Positions 21,401-36,400 of a stretch of DNA of 64,000 nucleotides are shown here, in pieces. Under the pieces are notes generated by a model. It was not told the origin of the DNA. It saw only the letters and a list, made by a program, of their open reading frames with translations, and ran no database searches. Where the stretch lies: positions 1,282,001-1,346,000 of the forward strand of contig NZ_CP053562.1 of the NCBI RefSeq assembly GCF_002085925.2, written 5' to 3'. The position numbers and the translations under genes are program-made. The DNA is from Thioclava electrotropha (lineage in GTDB: Bacteria > Pseudomonadota > Alphaproteobacteria > Rhodobacterales > Rhodobacteraceae). Each line of letters begins with the position of its first letter. The first letter of the stretch is position 1.

Positions 21401-24400
21401 CATCGACGCCTTCCAGATCACCCTGGCCGATCTCGCGGTAGACGGCAATTTCGCAGCCATCGACGGCACCTTCCTGAACTGGGCCTCGCTGGGCGGCGTC
21501 ACCGGGCTCGACTTGCTGAGCCTCGCGGATGCCACCGGCGGCCTGACCCGCGACGATGGCTTCTCGGTCTCCGGCACCGTGTCGGAACTGAACGTGGCGG
21601 GCGTGATCGTGGCCTCGGGCAAGTTCGGCATCAAGAGCTTCGCGAGCGACATCATCGTGCCTTCCGGCATGACGACCGAGACAGTGCTGGGCGCGAATAT
21701 CCTGATTTTCACTCTGTCGGATCTGAACCTCTTCGCAGGTGTCGGCGGCGCGCTTCTGGGCGACGGCACGATCGACCCCGATCAGGGCACCGGTTTCGTG
21801 GCCGAGAACGCCTCGCTGCAACTGGTGCTGGTGAAGGAAAATCCGCTGAGCGTGACGCTTCCGGCAGTGCCGCGCAGCTGGACCGCCGTTGCGCTCGACG
21901 TAGCCACGGTGCGCCTGCAGGGCCTGCCAAACACGGTTACTGTTCAGGGGCTCGATCTCTATTTCGGCTTCAACGGCGCGGATGCGGTGAATGGCGAGCG
22001 GATCGACTGGGCCGCGACCGGCGTGACCGAGATCGGCAATCTCGCCTCGGTCGATCTGTTCGACGTGACCGAGATGGGCGCGAGCTTCAACATCGCCTTC
22101 GGCGGCTATGTCGAGTTCACCGTCGACGGCTTCGTGACCGTCGCGGGCACGATGGCGGGTCAGATCCGGACCGAGACGCTCGACGACGGCAACGGGCTGA
22201 TCGTCGAGGGCGCTTCGGTGATGACCTTCGCGCTGACCGGCGGTTATTTCTTCGCGGGGCAGGGCGGTGTCTTCACCCGCACCGATGGCAAGATCACGGA
22301 TGTGAGCACGACCGAGGGTGCTGGCATCTACGCGAACAACGTGGGCATCGAGTTCGCCTCGGTGACCCAGACCGCCGACAACCCGCTGACGACAGGTGTG
22401 GTCGAGACCCGCACGGTCAAAAGTTGGTCGGCAATCCTCGTGACCTCGCAAAGCGTCGGCGTGACCGGCCTCACGGGCTTCACGCTGAAAATCTCGGATG
22501 TCGCGGTCGAAGCCAACTTCGGCTACACAGACCCGCTGAACGCGGCCAACAACTCGGTGATGAACTGGAAGGGCCTCGATCTGGGCCTGACGATCACCGA
22601 CAGCACGGATGGCTATGACGCGACCGCGATCCTGTCGGTGACCGGCACCGTGTCGGAGCTGAACGTGGCAGGCGTCGTGATCGCGACGGGTACCTTCTCG
22701 ATCAAGAGCCTGCTCGCCGATGTGGCGGTCGCCACCGCAATCGATGCGGATGGCACGCTGAGCGGGGCGAAGGTTCTGATCTTCACCCTGAGCGATTTGA
22801 ACTTCTTCGCCGGTGTCGACGGTGTGCTCAAGAACGACGGCACGATCGACCCCGATCAGGGTATGGGCTTCGTGGCGCGGGGCGGCTCGATCGAACTGGT
22901 GATGGTGTCGGAAGACCCCGCCACCGTGACCTCGCCCGCCGTCGCCCGCAGCTGGATGGCCCTGTCGCTGCGCGTCGATCAGCTGGGCTTGCAGGGCCTT
23001 CCGCTGACCGCGACGGTGAAGGATCTCTACTTCGCGATGAACGGCGCGGATGCGGACGGTAACAAGCTCGACTGGGGCGCGACCAACGTCGATCAGATCA
23101 ACGCGCTGGCCGATATCACCAATCTCGACGCGGGCTTCGGCATTGAATTCGGCGCCTATGTCGAATTGCAGATCGAAGGGGCGATCCTCTTGGCGGGTGG
23201 TCTGTCGGGTGTGATCCGCGATCTCACCGTCGACGATCCGCAGGGCGGCACGATCAGCGCCAAGGCCTTCTCCTTCTCGATCGACGGCGCCTATGTCTTC
23301 GTCGGCGCGGGCGGCGAGTTCACCTATGACGAATTCGACCGGGTCGACGCGGTCGCCAATGCGGGAACGGGCTTCGCGGCCGAAGGGCTCGCCTTCGATC
23401 TGATCTCGGTGACCGAGGTGGTCGATCTGGTCGCAAACCCGAGCGCCGTCGCGCGCAGCTGGACCGCGATGTCCGCCCATGCCGACACGATCTCGCCGCG
23501 CGGCCTGCCGCAGGGGTTGGACCTGACGGTGACCTCTCTCGACTTCACGCTGAACGGGCGCGACGCGATCAATAGCGATCAACTCGACTGGGCGCCGATC
23601 ATTCAGGATCTGGGCGTCGATGCGGTCGCCCCCGAAGACGGCACGGATCTGGTGATCTCAGGCGGTCTGGATCTGGATATCTTCGGCTTCGTCACCGGCT
23701 CGGCCACCTTCGACATCGTGATGCGCAACCAGATCGAGGCAGAGCTGGACAGCACCTCCGACGGTCTCGAAAACGCAAGCCTCATGCTGATCGGCCTGCA
23801 TGTCGAGAACCTCTTCGTCGGCCAGCCGGGCGGTGTGGGCTTGTCGGTGGCTTCCGCTGATATCGCGCTTGCGCTGATCAAGGCGACCCCGCCTGCAAAC
23901 AGCACGCTGCCCGCGACCACCACGCCCTCGGCGACGGCGGTGCTGGGCAATATCCAAGGCGGCACGCTCGCCGGTCTGCCCGAGGGGATGGAACTGACGG
24001 TCAATGCCTTCTCGCTCGACTACTACGCGACGAAGCCCGCCGGGAACGACACCACGACCTTCTTCAACTGGAATTCGATCGATCTGGACGGCACGCCCGC
24101 GCAGGGCGACCCCGCGAACGACCCTGCAGGTCCGGTCTCCTTCACCTATGGCCCGAATGACGAGGTGGTCACTTTCGACGCCAGCGCAGACCGCACGCAG
24201 GTCGTGGGCTACCTGACGCTCAACGCCTTCGGCTTCGTCGATGTCGGCGCGGAATTCACGCTGTCGCAGGATATCGTCGATGTGGATGTGAACCACGACG
24301 GCACCTTCGACATCGCCACCGATATGAATGATGCGGTGCTGACCCGGATCAGCCTGAGCATCGATCCCGCCGACGAGGCCGCGAATGGCGGCGACGCCCC

Positions 24401-27400
24401 GGCGGATTACGAGGCGAAGTTCTTCATCGGCATCCCCGATGGCCCCGGCATCACCATCGCGAAGGCCGATATCCTGCTCGCTTCGATCAAGGCGGCCAAT
24501 CCGCTTACCGATACCCGCGCCTTCACCGCGCTCAAGGCCGATATCGCCTCGGCGTCGCTGACCGGGGTTGATCTGGTGGATATCACCCTCGACACGCTGT
24601 CGCTCGAGATGAACAAGGCCAATGATGCGGCCGGTGTGATCGACGTGCTCGATTGGGGTCAGTCGATCAATCTCGACTCGACCGAATGGAGCGATGGCCT
24701 GGCCATGCTCACCGGTCAGGACCTACTTGCTGCGACCAATGGCAATGACGTCGACCCGGCCACCACTGACACGGTCCTCGACATGAGCCAGTCGGGCTTC
24801 TCGCTCTTCGCGGGTGCCACCATCGTCATCGAGAACTTCGTCCATATCGAAGGTCAGATCACGCTGACCAAGACCGACAAGGTCGCAGCCCGCATGGTCG
24901 GCTCGACCACCTCCTTCGAGGCTTCGGTTCTGTCGATCGGCATCTCGGATGCAGTGGTCTTCGCAGGGGTCGGCACGCCGACGATCACCAATGGCGAGGT
25001 CGATGCCACCTCCGATGCGACGGGCGTGGCGCTCTCGCTGCAGCGCATGGGTCTGCATATCGTCAAGGAAATGCCGCTCGATCCGGCGAACCCGACCGCG
25101 ACCCCGCTCAAGAGCTGGATGGTCGTGAAGGCGACGGGCGGGGCTTCGCTGATCGGCGTCGACAATGTCACGGTTGATGGCTCGCTCACGCTGATCATGA
25201 ACCGCGGCGGCAACGAGACGACGCCCTACAACACGCTCGACTTCACCTATGGCGGGGTGGGCGGCACCTGGGACATCACGGTCGGCGCCGAGACGATCAC
25301 CTTCGACGAGCTGACCGTGGCGACGCTGGAAGTGTCGGGCTCGCTGACTATCGGCTTCGACTCCTATGTGTTCATTCAGGGCGAGTTCGCCTTCACCCAG
25401 TCGAGCGAGATTTACTCCGCCCTCGTCGCGGGCACGAGCACGAGCCGCGACCTCAAGGCGGTGACGGTCGGCGCGCAGCATGTGAACATCTTCGTCGGCA
25501 CCGGCTACGATCTGACTAAGGGCTTCGACGATCAGGGCGATGCGGTCGGCCTGAAGATCACGGACGCCTATCTCGCGCTCGCAATGTTCAAGACGGTCGA
25601 CGCGAATGGCGTGGCGCTGGCCGCGACCGATCCGGCGGCAGCCTCTTACATGGCGCTGAAAGCCGGTGGCACGGTCGAGCTGGTGGGCATCGACGGGGTC
25701 ACCCTCTCGGGCTACGGGCTCGAGGTCGAGCTGAACCAGGGCAAACTCCTGAGCACGCAGGCCAAGGAAGCGCTGAACCTTGCGAGCTTCGATGGTGGCG
25801 GCTTCGACGTGAAGGTGAGCGACACCGATACCGTGACGCTCGATGCCAATGGCGCGATCCTTGCAGCGTCCGGCTTCGTGGTGCTGGGCTTCGAGGATTA
25901 CGTCTTCCTCGCCGGGCAAGTGGCTTTCCAGAAGGGCGCGACCCTGACCGTGGGCACCGCGCCGAACCAGAAGACTTTCGCTGCGACCGAAATCTCGGGC
26001 GATGGCATCAGCGCCTTCGTTGGCACCGGCGGGCCGTATTTCGAGGTCGATACCTCGGGCGACACCCCGGTCGTGCAGCCGATGGCCGATACTTCGGGTG
26101 CGCAGGGTCTGGTCCTGACCAACTTCTCCTTCCGTCTCGCCATGCTGAGCCAGGTCGATGCCAATGGCGTCGCGGTGGTGGGCGGCGAGAAATACACCGC
26201 GCTCTACGCTTCGATCGAAGAGGTCGCGCTTGCCGGAATTCCGGGCGTCGCGATCAGTGCGAGTGGCGTCGAGCTCAAGCTCAACCAAGGCAAGTCGGGC
26301 ACCGCGGGAGCGGGCGCCCAGACGATCCTCACGGGCTTCGACTTTACGGAGGTGACGGGCCTCGACCCCGGTGCCACGACCTTTGCAGATATGACCCCGC
26401 TTCAGGCGTTCTACAGCCTTGGCTATGCGGGCACTTTCCTTTCGGTCTCGGCTTATGGAGATCCGGTGGGAACGGGGATCGAGCTTCTCGTGAACCTCTC
26501 GGGCGATACGCCCACCAGCGCAGACGATGCCGACTTTGCCTTCTCCGGCGATCTGTCCTTCGAAAAGACCACCAGCGCGACGGGCGCGGTCTACTCGAAA
26601 ATCTCGCTGACCGACATCACCCTGACATTCGGCGATTATGAATTCACCGGCGACGCGCTGCTCTATCTGATGCCGCAGGGCATGGCGGGCAGCTTCTCGG
26701 TTACGCTTCCCGATATCGCGTTCGACGACGGCACCAACGCCTATCAGATCGGCAATGGCACCACGGCGACGCTCGAGATCAACACCTCAATCCAGGCGGT
26801 CTATGTCGAGTTCGCGAATGGCGATATCCTCGATCTGCCGCGCGGCCAGTTCCTGCGGGTCGAAGTCGAGAACGCCGCCTTCTATGTCGACTTCAACGCG
26901 ACCGACACCGACAATGACGGCACGCTCGACGTGGGCGCCTCGCCGGAGATCAGCCTGACCGGCACGTTGATGTTCTCGCAGCTGACGACCGGGATTGCGC
27001 CGAACCAGACCAAGCACATGACCATCGCCTTCACCGGGGTCACGGGCGGCTATACGGACTCGAACGGCGATGGCTACACCATCGAAGACGCGAAGGGCGT
27101 GATCCTGATCTATTCGGGCTCGGCCACGCTGTCGCAGAACGGCATCGCCGCACAGATCGAGGCGAGCGCGCAAGGCTCGGGGGCAGGCTTCGAGGTCTCG
27201 GCGAGCGCGATCATCCGCATCAACACCACCTCGCGCACCGATATCTACGAAGAGGTGGATGTGGGCGACGCGACCTACATTCTCGACTTCCAGGGTCAGG
27301 CCAATGTGAACCAGATCGCGCTGGCCGAGGTGAAGCTGAGCTACGAGCCTTACTTCACCATCGAAGGCAGCCTGAGCGACATTCTCCCGGCCGAACTGCC

Positions 27401-30400
27401 GGCGGGCGCGACCAGCGGCAAGATGGGGCGCAATATCTCGATCTTCCTCGGCGATGCGGGCGACCCGAACGATCCCAATGACGATATCGGGCTGCTGATC
27501 TCGAACACCACGATCGCGATCTTCGAATTCGGTACCTCCGCCAACCGCAAATTCGCGGTCTATGCGAAGGGCGAGGTGCAGGCGCTGGGCATTCCGGGGC
27601 TCAATATTTCGGGCACGGTCGAAGTGTGGCTCAACACCTCGGGCACCGCTTTCTCGACCACCGTGACCGGCTTCCCGCTGCTCGAAGGCGGCACCTCGGC
27701 GACCCCGGTTGCGATCACATTCGCCGCCCCGCAGATGGAGCGCGTGAAAGGCTCTGTCGAGATCAGCTTCGGCGTGGCCGAGACCGGCGATCTGCTGGTG
27801 ATCAGCTCCAACGACGTGCTGTTCAACAAGACGCCCGATGGCCGGATCTCGGTCGATGCGCCCGAGACCTCGATCACGGTGACGCCGCCGGGCGCCGACA
27901 GCTTCGGCATCGAAGGCGCGGCCCAGTTCAGCTTCGGCGGCGCGACCGGCTTCCAGCTGACCGATATGCGGGTGACGGGCTACACGCTCTTCGGCGAGAC
28001 CGTCTCGGTGACGCCGACGACGAACCTGCGCCCGCTGACCGCCGATATTGCCTCGCCGCTCAATGGCCAGATTATCAATCTCGACGGCTTCACCTATATC
28101 GACGTCACCTTCTACAACACCAACCGTCTCGATGCGGATGCCTACCCGGCCTATCCGCTGGGCATCGACCCGGACTCGATCACCGATATCGATCCGGAAT
28201 TCACCATCACCGCGCGCTATGGCGACACGACGGCGGCGATCACGGTCGACGGGGCAGGGGTGCTGGTCGAAGGCACGGCGCGCCCGACCTATCGCTACCA
28301 GATCACCACGCCTGTGAGCCTGTCGGCGAACACCACCTATGAGGTGCAGTTCCTCGCCAATTCCTGGCGCGATGCGGCTGGGGCCCAAAGTGCCGCCGAA
28401 TACGAGCGCTTCACGATCCGCAAGTCGCCGGTTCAGAATGCGCCTGCCGCGAACCCGGCGACCGATCCGCAGGATTTGACCACGATCACCGCCGCGCCCT
28501 CGATCGAGCTCGCCTCGCCCTTCAATGGCGCGGTGATCGACAAATCGATGCTGAACTCGAAGGGCTATGTCGACGTCACCTTCGTGCTGCCCAATGGCGA
28601 GATCCTCGATGCAAGCTCGATCAATGGCGACGAGATCCGTTTCGTGCGCACGGGCGGCGCGTCGAACGTCAATCTGCTGACGAACACCAACGGCACCTAC
28701 ACGGTCGAGAAGATCGGAAAGACGACCTATCGCTATTACGTCTTCGCCGAGCCGCCCGCCGCGACCGCCACTGGCACGGGCGTGGTCGGCACGCCGACTT
28801 CGACCTCGACCTCGCAGGCGAACCCGGCCTTCAACGTGGGCGATGTGCAGGTCGAATTCATCACCGGCACCTGGAAATACACCGATCGCGGCACTGATCT
28901 GAACAGCACCGCCGACGATGTCGTCTACTGGTTCGGAGGCGAGAACGGCTCGGTCGCGTCGCCCGCGAAGACAACCGCCTATGTGCAGATCTTCAAGGTG
29001 CAGGAACTGCCGGCGGCCGAGGCCGCGACCCCGATCAAGGTCGGCCCGGTCTCGATCCTCGCGCCGAAGGTCGGTCTCGCGAAGCTCGGCTTCAAGGACG
29101 GTCTGCTGGTCCTGACGATCTCGGTCGGAGCGGAAAGCGCTTCGCTCGCCTTCGGTGGCACCGCGACGCAGAATGCCGACGGCACCCAGACCAATAGCGG
29201 CGGCACCCAGATCACTCTGACCAACCTGCTGGTGAAGTTCGATATCGGCATCGACGTGATGGGCGTGATCTCGGGCGGCGGCGACGATCCGGTCGTCTCG
29301 CTCACCGGCAAGTGGTCGATCACCGCCGACAAGCTGACGGGCTCGATCCCCGATGTGGTCCTGTTCGAGGCCGACCGTATCAAGGTCGAATACGATCCCT
29401 CGTGGACGGCGCCCGATACCCCGGTCGCGGGTACGCCGGAGGGCGCGGGTCAGGAGATCATCAAGATCGACACGATCAAGGTCGCCTTCCCGAAATTCGG
29501 CATCGCGGGCCAGATCACGACCTTTGAGGGCGTGCGCGGCCTCACGATCTACGACAATGGCTTCCGCATCGGTCGCGGCGAGATCATCTATTCGGGCACC
29601 GGCGCGGGTTCGGGCACCGGCACGGGCGCGGTCCAGCGCACCGACGGTGCGACCGGCAAGATCACGTTCGGCTCGATCCTCGAATTCGACGACCTGCGCA
29701 TCGGCGTCACCGACTTCTCGCTGATCTTCGGCCAAGAGGTGAATTTCGACGGCACGATCTATGTCGGCTCTGGCGGGGCGACCTTCGCACCGGGCAAGGC
29801 GATCAACGCCAAGGTCACCGACCGCGTCTCGGGCGAGGATGTGAACGACACGCTCGCGCTGAAGGCCGGCCTGACCTTCACCGATGGCGTGGTCGACGGC
29901 TTCATCTTCGAGCTCGACACGTTCGAGATCAATATCGGCTCGGTCCTCAAGCTGAAGGGGGTGGGCCTGTCGCTCGACACCGGGGCTGCGGATGACGAGG
30001 AGCTGATCAGCTTCGTGTCGATCGGCGCTGAACTGAAGATCGGCTCGCTGAACCTCTCGGGCGAGGCGCGCCAGTTCGCCTTCCTCGGCGACGGCACCTT
30101 CGTCACCAAGCAGGGCTTCGGCGTCTTCATCGGCGTGGGCGGGGCCTCCGGAGCGAACTTCAAATGGCCGAGCTGGCTGCCGATCAAGATCACCGAGATC
30201 GGCGTGCAATGGCCCGACATTCAGGCCGACCCGAGCGATTTCGTCCTCACCTTGTCGGCGTCGATCACCGGGCTGCAGGGCTATGACGGGCTGACCTTCG
30301 AGGGCACGGTCGAGGGCATCCGCATCGATGTGGGTCTGCTGCTGGAGGGCGCGTTCCCGATCATCGGCATCGACTCGATCGGTGTGAAGATCGGCGGCAA

Positions 30401-33400
30401 CGCCTTCGGCGGCGAGATCGAGGGCGCGCTGATCGGCGGCATCATTCGGATCGGCGAGGGCAATCAGGTACTCTCCACCTTCGACCTGACGAGCCCGGTG
30501 AAAGACCGCGTCTTCTTCATCGGCGTCGAGGCGGGCTTCTCCTTCTCGGGTCTGGGCGGCTTCACGATCCGCTTCGCTCTGTCGGAACTGGGACCGCTCG
30601 GCGTGCTGGTCTCGGGCTCGGTGCCGGGCGGTATCCTGCTCGAGCCGAATTCGGGTCTCGCGATCAACGACTTCACCGGCGGCGTGGACTTCTTCAAGTC
30701 GCTGCCCGACATCACCGATCCCGACGAGCTCAACGGCCCCGATTTCGCGCTGCCGCTGAACGTGTCGATCGATGACTGGCTGAACTCGGTGCAGCAGCAG
30801 GTCGTGAACCAGTATATCGCGATCCAGAACGGCTCGGCGGCGGGCGGCGGGTTTGCGGCGGCCTTCACCTCGCCGATGATCATTACCGGCTCGGCCAAGC
30901 TTTATTCGATCTACACCTCGCAGGCGGTGTTCAACGGTCAGGTCACGATCAAGATCTCGACCGACGGCAAGATCCTCGTGATCGGCCAGTTGAACTTCGC
31001 AGCCGACAACCTGTCGCTCTCGGCACGGCTCTACGCGAACCTGTCGAAGATCGCGTCCGGCGAGGCGACGATCCTTCTGCTGGTGAAGATCCCCGATCAG
31101 GTCGATCTGCTGACGATCAAGGGCTCGCTGCAATTCGGCTTCAAGGACATCCTCGGCGAGGCCACGCAATTCGCCGTGGTCGAGGAACAGGCCGCGACGC
31201 CGACGCAGCGCCTCGACGGGCCCAGCGATGGCGGCGTGACCGGCGTCGGCAACTTCAACGAGCGCGCCTATATCGATATCACCTTCCCGACGGTGAACGG
31301 TGCGACGGTCGATGCGGCTTCGGTCTTCGACCTGACGCCTGAGATCGAGATCACCGGCGGCGATTTCACCCTCGACAACACGCAGGCCCCGGCGCAGGTC
31401 AGTGACGACACGTTCCGCTTCTGGCTGACCGGCACGGGCGATGTGAACTCGGTGACCTACACCTTCCTGTTCCAGGCGTGGTCCTACACCGAGACCGCGA
31501 CCAACGAGACGGTCTATGCGGATGAGGACAACACGACCCAAAGCGGCGACCCGGCTGTCGCGGGGCCGTGGGTCGATATCAAGTTCATCGCCGAGATCGG
31601 TGGCGAGATCACCGCCGAAACTCTGGCCGCGATCGCGACCAACGGTGTGGCGCCGTTCAAGCTGTTCAATGACGAGGGCGACGAGATCGACCTCCTTGGC
31701 GCCATCGCGATCGGCGGCGGCAAGGTGCGTTACTTCATCGACACCTCCGATCCGGACCTGACGAACAACCAGCTCGCCGTCGGCGACTACACCGTGCGTT
31801 TCACCGCCGATACCTGGGCGAACAACGACACCCAGACCGGCAAGAACAACACCGCGACGCCGGATGCCGTGTTCTCGGTGGTCGAGCCTGAAGCCTCGCT
31901 CAGCGCGCCCTATCAGCTGGACGGTGACGGCTACACGGTCGACGTGAACCTCGCCAATGCCGATCAGCGCATCATCGTGACCTTCGATCCCGCAGGCAGC
32001 GGCTCGCTCGATTACGGCTCGATCCTCGATACGAATGACGAGTTCACCCTGACGCGCACCGGTGCTGCGGATGGCTCCACGGTGAATACGGCTGTCGGAC
32101 TCTCGGATACGCCGGTTCCGGTCGCGATGTTCATGAACGATGACGGCACGGCGAGCCTGAAGACGCTCGGTCTCGATGCCGAAGGCAGGATCGTCGCCTC
32201 TGACAGCGCCGATAAAGTCAGCGATCTTCCGACGCCCCCCGCCGAACTCTATGCGCTCCTGAAGAAAGAGGGCATCACCCAGTTCGCCTATGCCATCACG
32301 ACCGCGAATTTCGACTTTGCGCCGGGCACCTATACGCTCACCTTCACCGGCGCCTGGGCCGATGCGGCGGGCAATGCGGGCGCCACCGGCGACAGCGTGA
32401 TCACCGTCGAAGGCGCGACCGCGATCATGGTTGATCCGGGTGCAGGCGCTGCGATCGACGTGAACCTGCTCAACGGTCGCAACTATATCGACATCCAGTT
32501 CCCGAACGTGCCCGACAGCGATTTCGTCTATGACGCGGCCTCGATCACCGATGGCGGGGCGGAATTCACGCTGACCGGCGCGGGCCTCGGCACGGTGCAG
32601 ATCGACAATGGTGTGGCCCCAGTCCGCGTGGGCGGCACCGACGCGGCCCCGATCTATCGCTACTGGCTGACCGGCAGCTTCGACAGCGGCCAGACCTATG
32701 GCGATCTGACCATCGCGGCGGTCGAGCAGGGCTGGTCCTACCGCTATTCCGACAGCGCGAACCCGACCACCGACCCGGCGATCAAGAGCGGTGAGGACGG
32801 TCTGGGCGTGGTGGCCAATCTCGAGATCACCGAAGGTTCGGTCGAGATCACCTTCACCAATATTCCGACGGGCTACGTGCTCGACCCGGCTTCGGTGCTC
32901 GACCTCGCGGCCGAGTTCACCGTGCAGACCGACACTGACGAGACTTCGCGCCTGAGCGACGGCACCTTCCGTGTCGAGCTGGGCGAGGGCGCGCCGGCTT
33001 TGCTGCAAAACGATCCGAATGATCCGACGAAGATCTCCTTCATCTACTCGCTGCAGACCTTCATCGATGAGGGCAACCCGGCGGAGCCCGCCTCGCTCAC
33101 TGGCGAACTCTACCCGCAGACGATCACGCTGGAGTTGGACATCACGTCGATCTCCTTCTTCTCGACCGCGGCGCTGAGCGCCCCGACCATCGTGGTCAAG
33201 AGCGGCTCGACCTACTCCGCCCCCAACGACGCCGCGAACCTGCCGGGCGACCGCACCTATTTCGACATCGCGCTGAGCGGGGCTTATGACGAGGACATCA
33301 CCGATCAACTGGCCATCGGCGACGTGACTGTGACCGGCCTCACGATCACCGAACTGATGGATATGGGCGGCACGATCCGCGTCTTCGCAGACGGCTCGCT

Positions 33401-36400
33401 CGGCATCGGCAGCCATGACGTGACGCTGGCCGCGAACAGCTTCGGCGATGCGGCCAAGAACCGCGTCCAGACACTGTCCTTCACCGTCTCTGGCCCGCAG
33501 GGCGATCTGGTCGATCCGGCGAATGAGGGCAGCACGGGGCTGGGCGATGTGAACGGGCGCGGCTATGTCGATCTGCATTTCGAGCGCCCGGTGGGCGGCG
33601 CGCTCGATGTGGGCTCGATCACCGATCTCGCCTCGGAATTCGCCTTCGGCGGCAGCGGCTCGATCACCTTCGACGACACGCTGGCCCCGGTCTGGCTGAA
33701 CCCGCAGGCGACCTCGGGCGACTATATCTTCCGCTACTTCACCACCGGCGTGGCTGCGGCAGACACCACGATCTCGCGTATCGCGACGTTCGAGGATCAG
33801 CCGACCGTTCTGCGCGCCGATGGCACGGCCGACGATGCGACCGGCCCGGTCTCCTTCGATGCGAGCACGCTTTCGGTGGCCTTCGTCGATGTGCGCTACA
33901 CGCCGACCTATGGCGACGAGATCGACTTCGGCACGCTGGGCGACGAGATCAGCTTCTCGGGCACCGGCGCGAATGGCGTCACCGTTTCCTCGGCTCTGAT
34001 CGTGGGCGACGGGCTGACCGTGCGCTACTTCCTCACCGGCAAGTTCACCGCCGGCACCGTTCAGGTCGATTACGCCGCAGCCAGCTTCGGCTCGGGAAGC
34101 TACGACAACGACGCGAAGACCCAGAGCTTCCGCCTCGTCCAGCTTGGTGCGAGCCTGACCGACCCGGTCGAAGGCGCTTCGGTGGGGCAGGCGCCCTTGA
34201 ACGAGCGCGGCTTCATCGACGTCACCTTCGAGCTGCCGAGCTATGCCACCGGCGTCGATCTCGAGAGCATCACCGATGCCGGTGCCGAGGTGATCCTGAG
34301 CGCGACCGGCTACACGATCGAAGTAGATGACAGCCAGGCGCCGACCTACATGGGCGACGATGCGAACGGCAATCCGATCTTCCGCATCTGGTATCTGGGC
34401 GACTTCGCGGGCTCGAACCTCGATGACAATGTCTCGGTCGAGTTCATCTCGGGCAGCTTCGACTGGATCGGCACCGATGGCGGCACGATCAAGGCGATCA
34501 CCGCGACCAATAGCGAAGATCTGGTGGTCACGACCGGCCAGATCGGTCTGGGCGCCAGCGCGCCGACGGCGACCTATGTGGCGCTGTCGCTCGGCACGAG
34601 CCAGACGCTGATCGATAGCAGCCTCGCGGCCTCCGACTTCACGCTGACCGATATCGACGGCAACTCGATCACGATCACCGGGGTCCAAGCCCGTGGTCCC
34701 CCAGGCGAGTTCGCTGTGACCTTCGACTCCGCCGACGCCGCCGACGGCGCGGTGCTGACCCTGACCTATGCGGCGGGCGCATGGACCTACGGGGCCGCTG
34801 CCTCCGAGGCGATCGATCCGACGACGCTCTCGATCAAGCCCACCGACACTGCTTCCTATATCGACATCACCTTCGACACGCTGGGCGATCCGAGCCTCAA
34901 CGCGCTCTATGCGATTGACGCGGCCACGATCGACGGCGACGAGCTCACCCTTGGCGGGGCAGGCGGGGCCAATCTCGATCTGCTCGACCTCACCCCGACC
35001 GACATGGGTGACGGCACCTTCCGCTACTATGTCTCGCGCGAATTCGGCCTCGGCACGGTCACGGTGTCCTTCAACGAGGGCAGCTGGTCCGACCTGCAGG
35101 GCAACGAGGGCGGCGCGAGCCAGCAGAGCTTCCGCGTCATCGACCAGATGCAGGAGGGCGGCCAGCCCGGCGAGGATGCCGACCCGGCCACCACCCGCGT
35201 CTTCTTCATCCGCGTCTCCGGCTCGATCACGCTGAATTCGGCAGGTATCCTCGACGAGCCGCTGGTCGAACTGCGCGCGCAGGCCGAACTGACCTTCGGC
35301 GATTACATCAAGGCCGACGGCTCCAAGGTCTTCCGCTTCGCGCTCGAAGCCTCGGGCACGATCACGGTCTACAAGCTCGGCAATATCGGCTCGGCCGCAG
35401 CGCGCTTTGTGCTGGAGACCGGCGGTCTGTCGAGCGGCCTGCCGCAGTTCTGGGGCGTGGCCACCATCCAGCCGAACTTTGAGGCTCTCAACGAATATGG
35501 CGTCTGGATCAAGGGCAACGCGACACTGATGATCAACATGTCCGGCGAGGACAAGGTCGAGACCCTGTCGCTCGAAGGCATCCTCGGCGATCAGCTCGAG
35601 CGCATCTCGGGCGGCGACGACGACACGGTGGCCGTGGCAGATCTCGGCGCGTTGCCGAGCCAGGCCAATGAGGGCTTCTACGAGAAGCAGGCCGTCAGCA
35701 CGGAAGTGCGCGCCACCTTCGCGGAATTCGGCGTCACGCTCAGCTCGGAGGCCAAGATCGAACTGGTGCGCGAGCTGAACACCCAGTCGCGCTGGCGGAT
35801 TACGGACGGCGCGAAGAAGTACTTCATCGAGAGCCTCGACGGCACCGCGACGCTGCATTCCGAAGACCAGACCTACGAGCTGACGCGCAACTCGGTGGTC
35901 TTCTATATCGGCGGCGCGATCAAGCTGACCGACCCGGGGGCATCTGATCCGGATGTCGTCCCGACCGTGAACGTCTATGCGGAGCTGACCGGCGCCTTCT
36001 ATCTGAAGATTTCGCAAGACGGGATCGAGGTTTTCGTTGCCGCCAGCGCCAATGTGTTCAACGTGATCTCGGGCCAGGCGGTCGGCCTTCTGATCATCGA
36101 TTTCGGTGGGGTTTCGAACCACCCCGGCGTCGCGGGTAGCCTGTCGCTCGAGGTGAGCGTGGGCGATGCGGGCGGCGAGAATACGGACGCGGCGAACAAT
36201 GCCGGCAGCTTCGGCAATATCGCGGAAGACGTCTTCCGCTTCGAGGCCGAGGTCATGGTGCTCTTCAACACCACCGGCATCACCCAGACCTTCGATGTGC
36301 CCGACGCGCTCGTGCCGTTCCTGCCGCCGAATGTTCCGACGACTTTCGAAATCTTCGAGCGTCCGCCGATCCTCGGACAGAACGAACGGGACATGACCAA

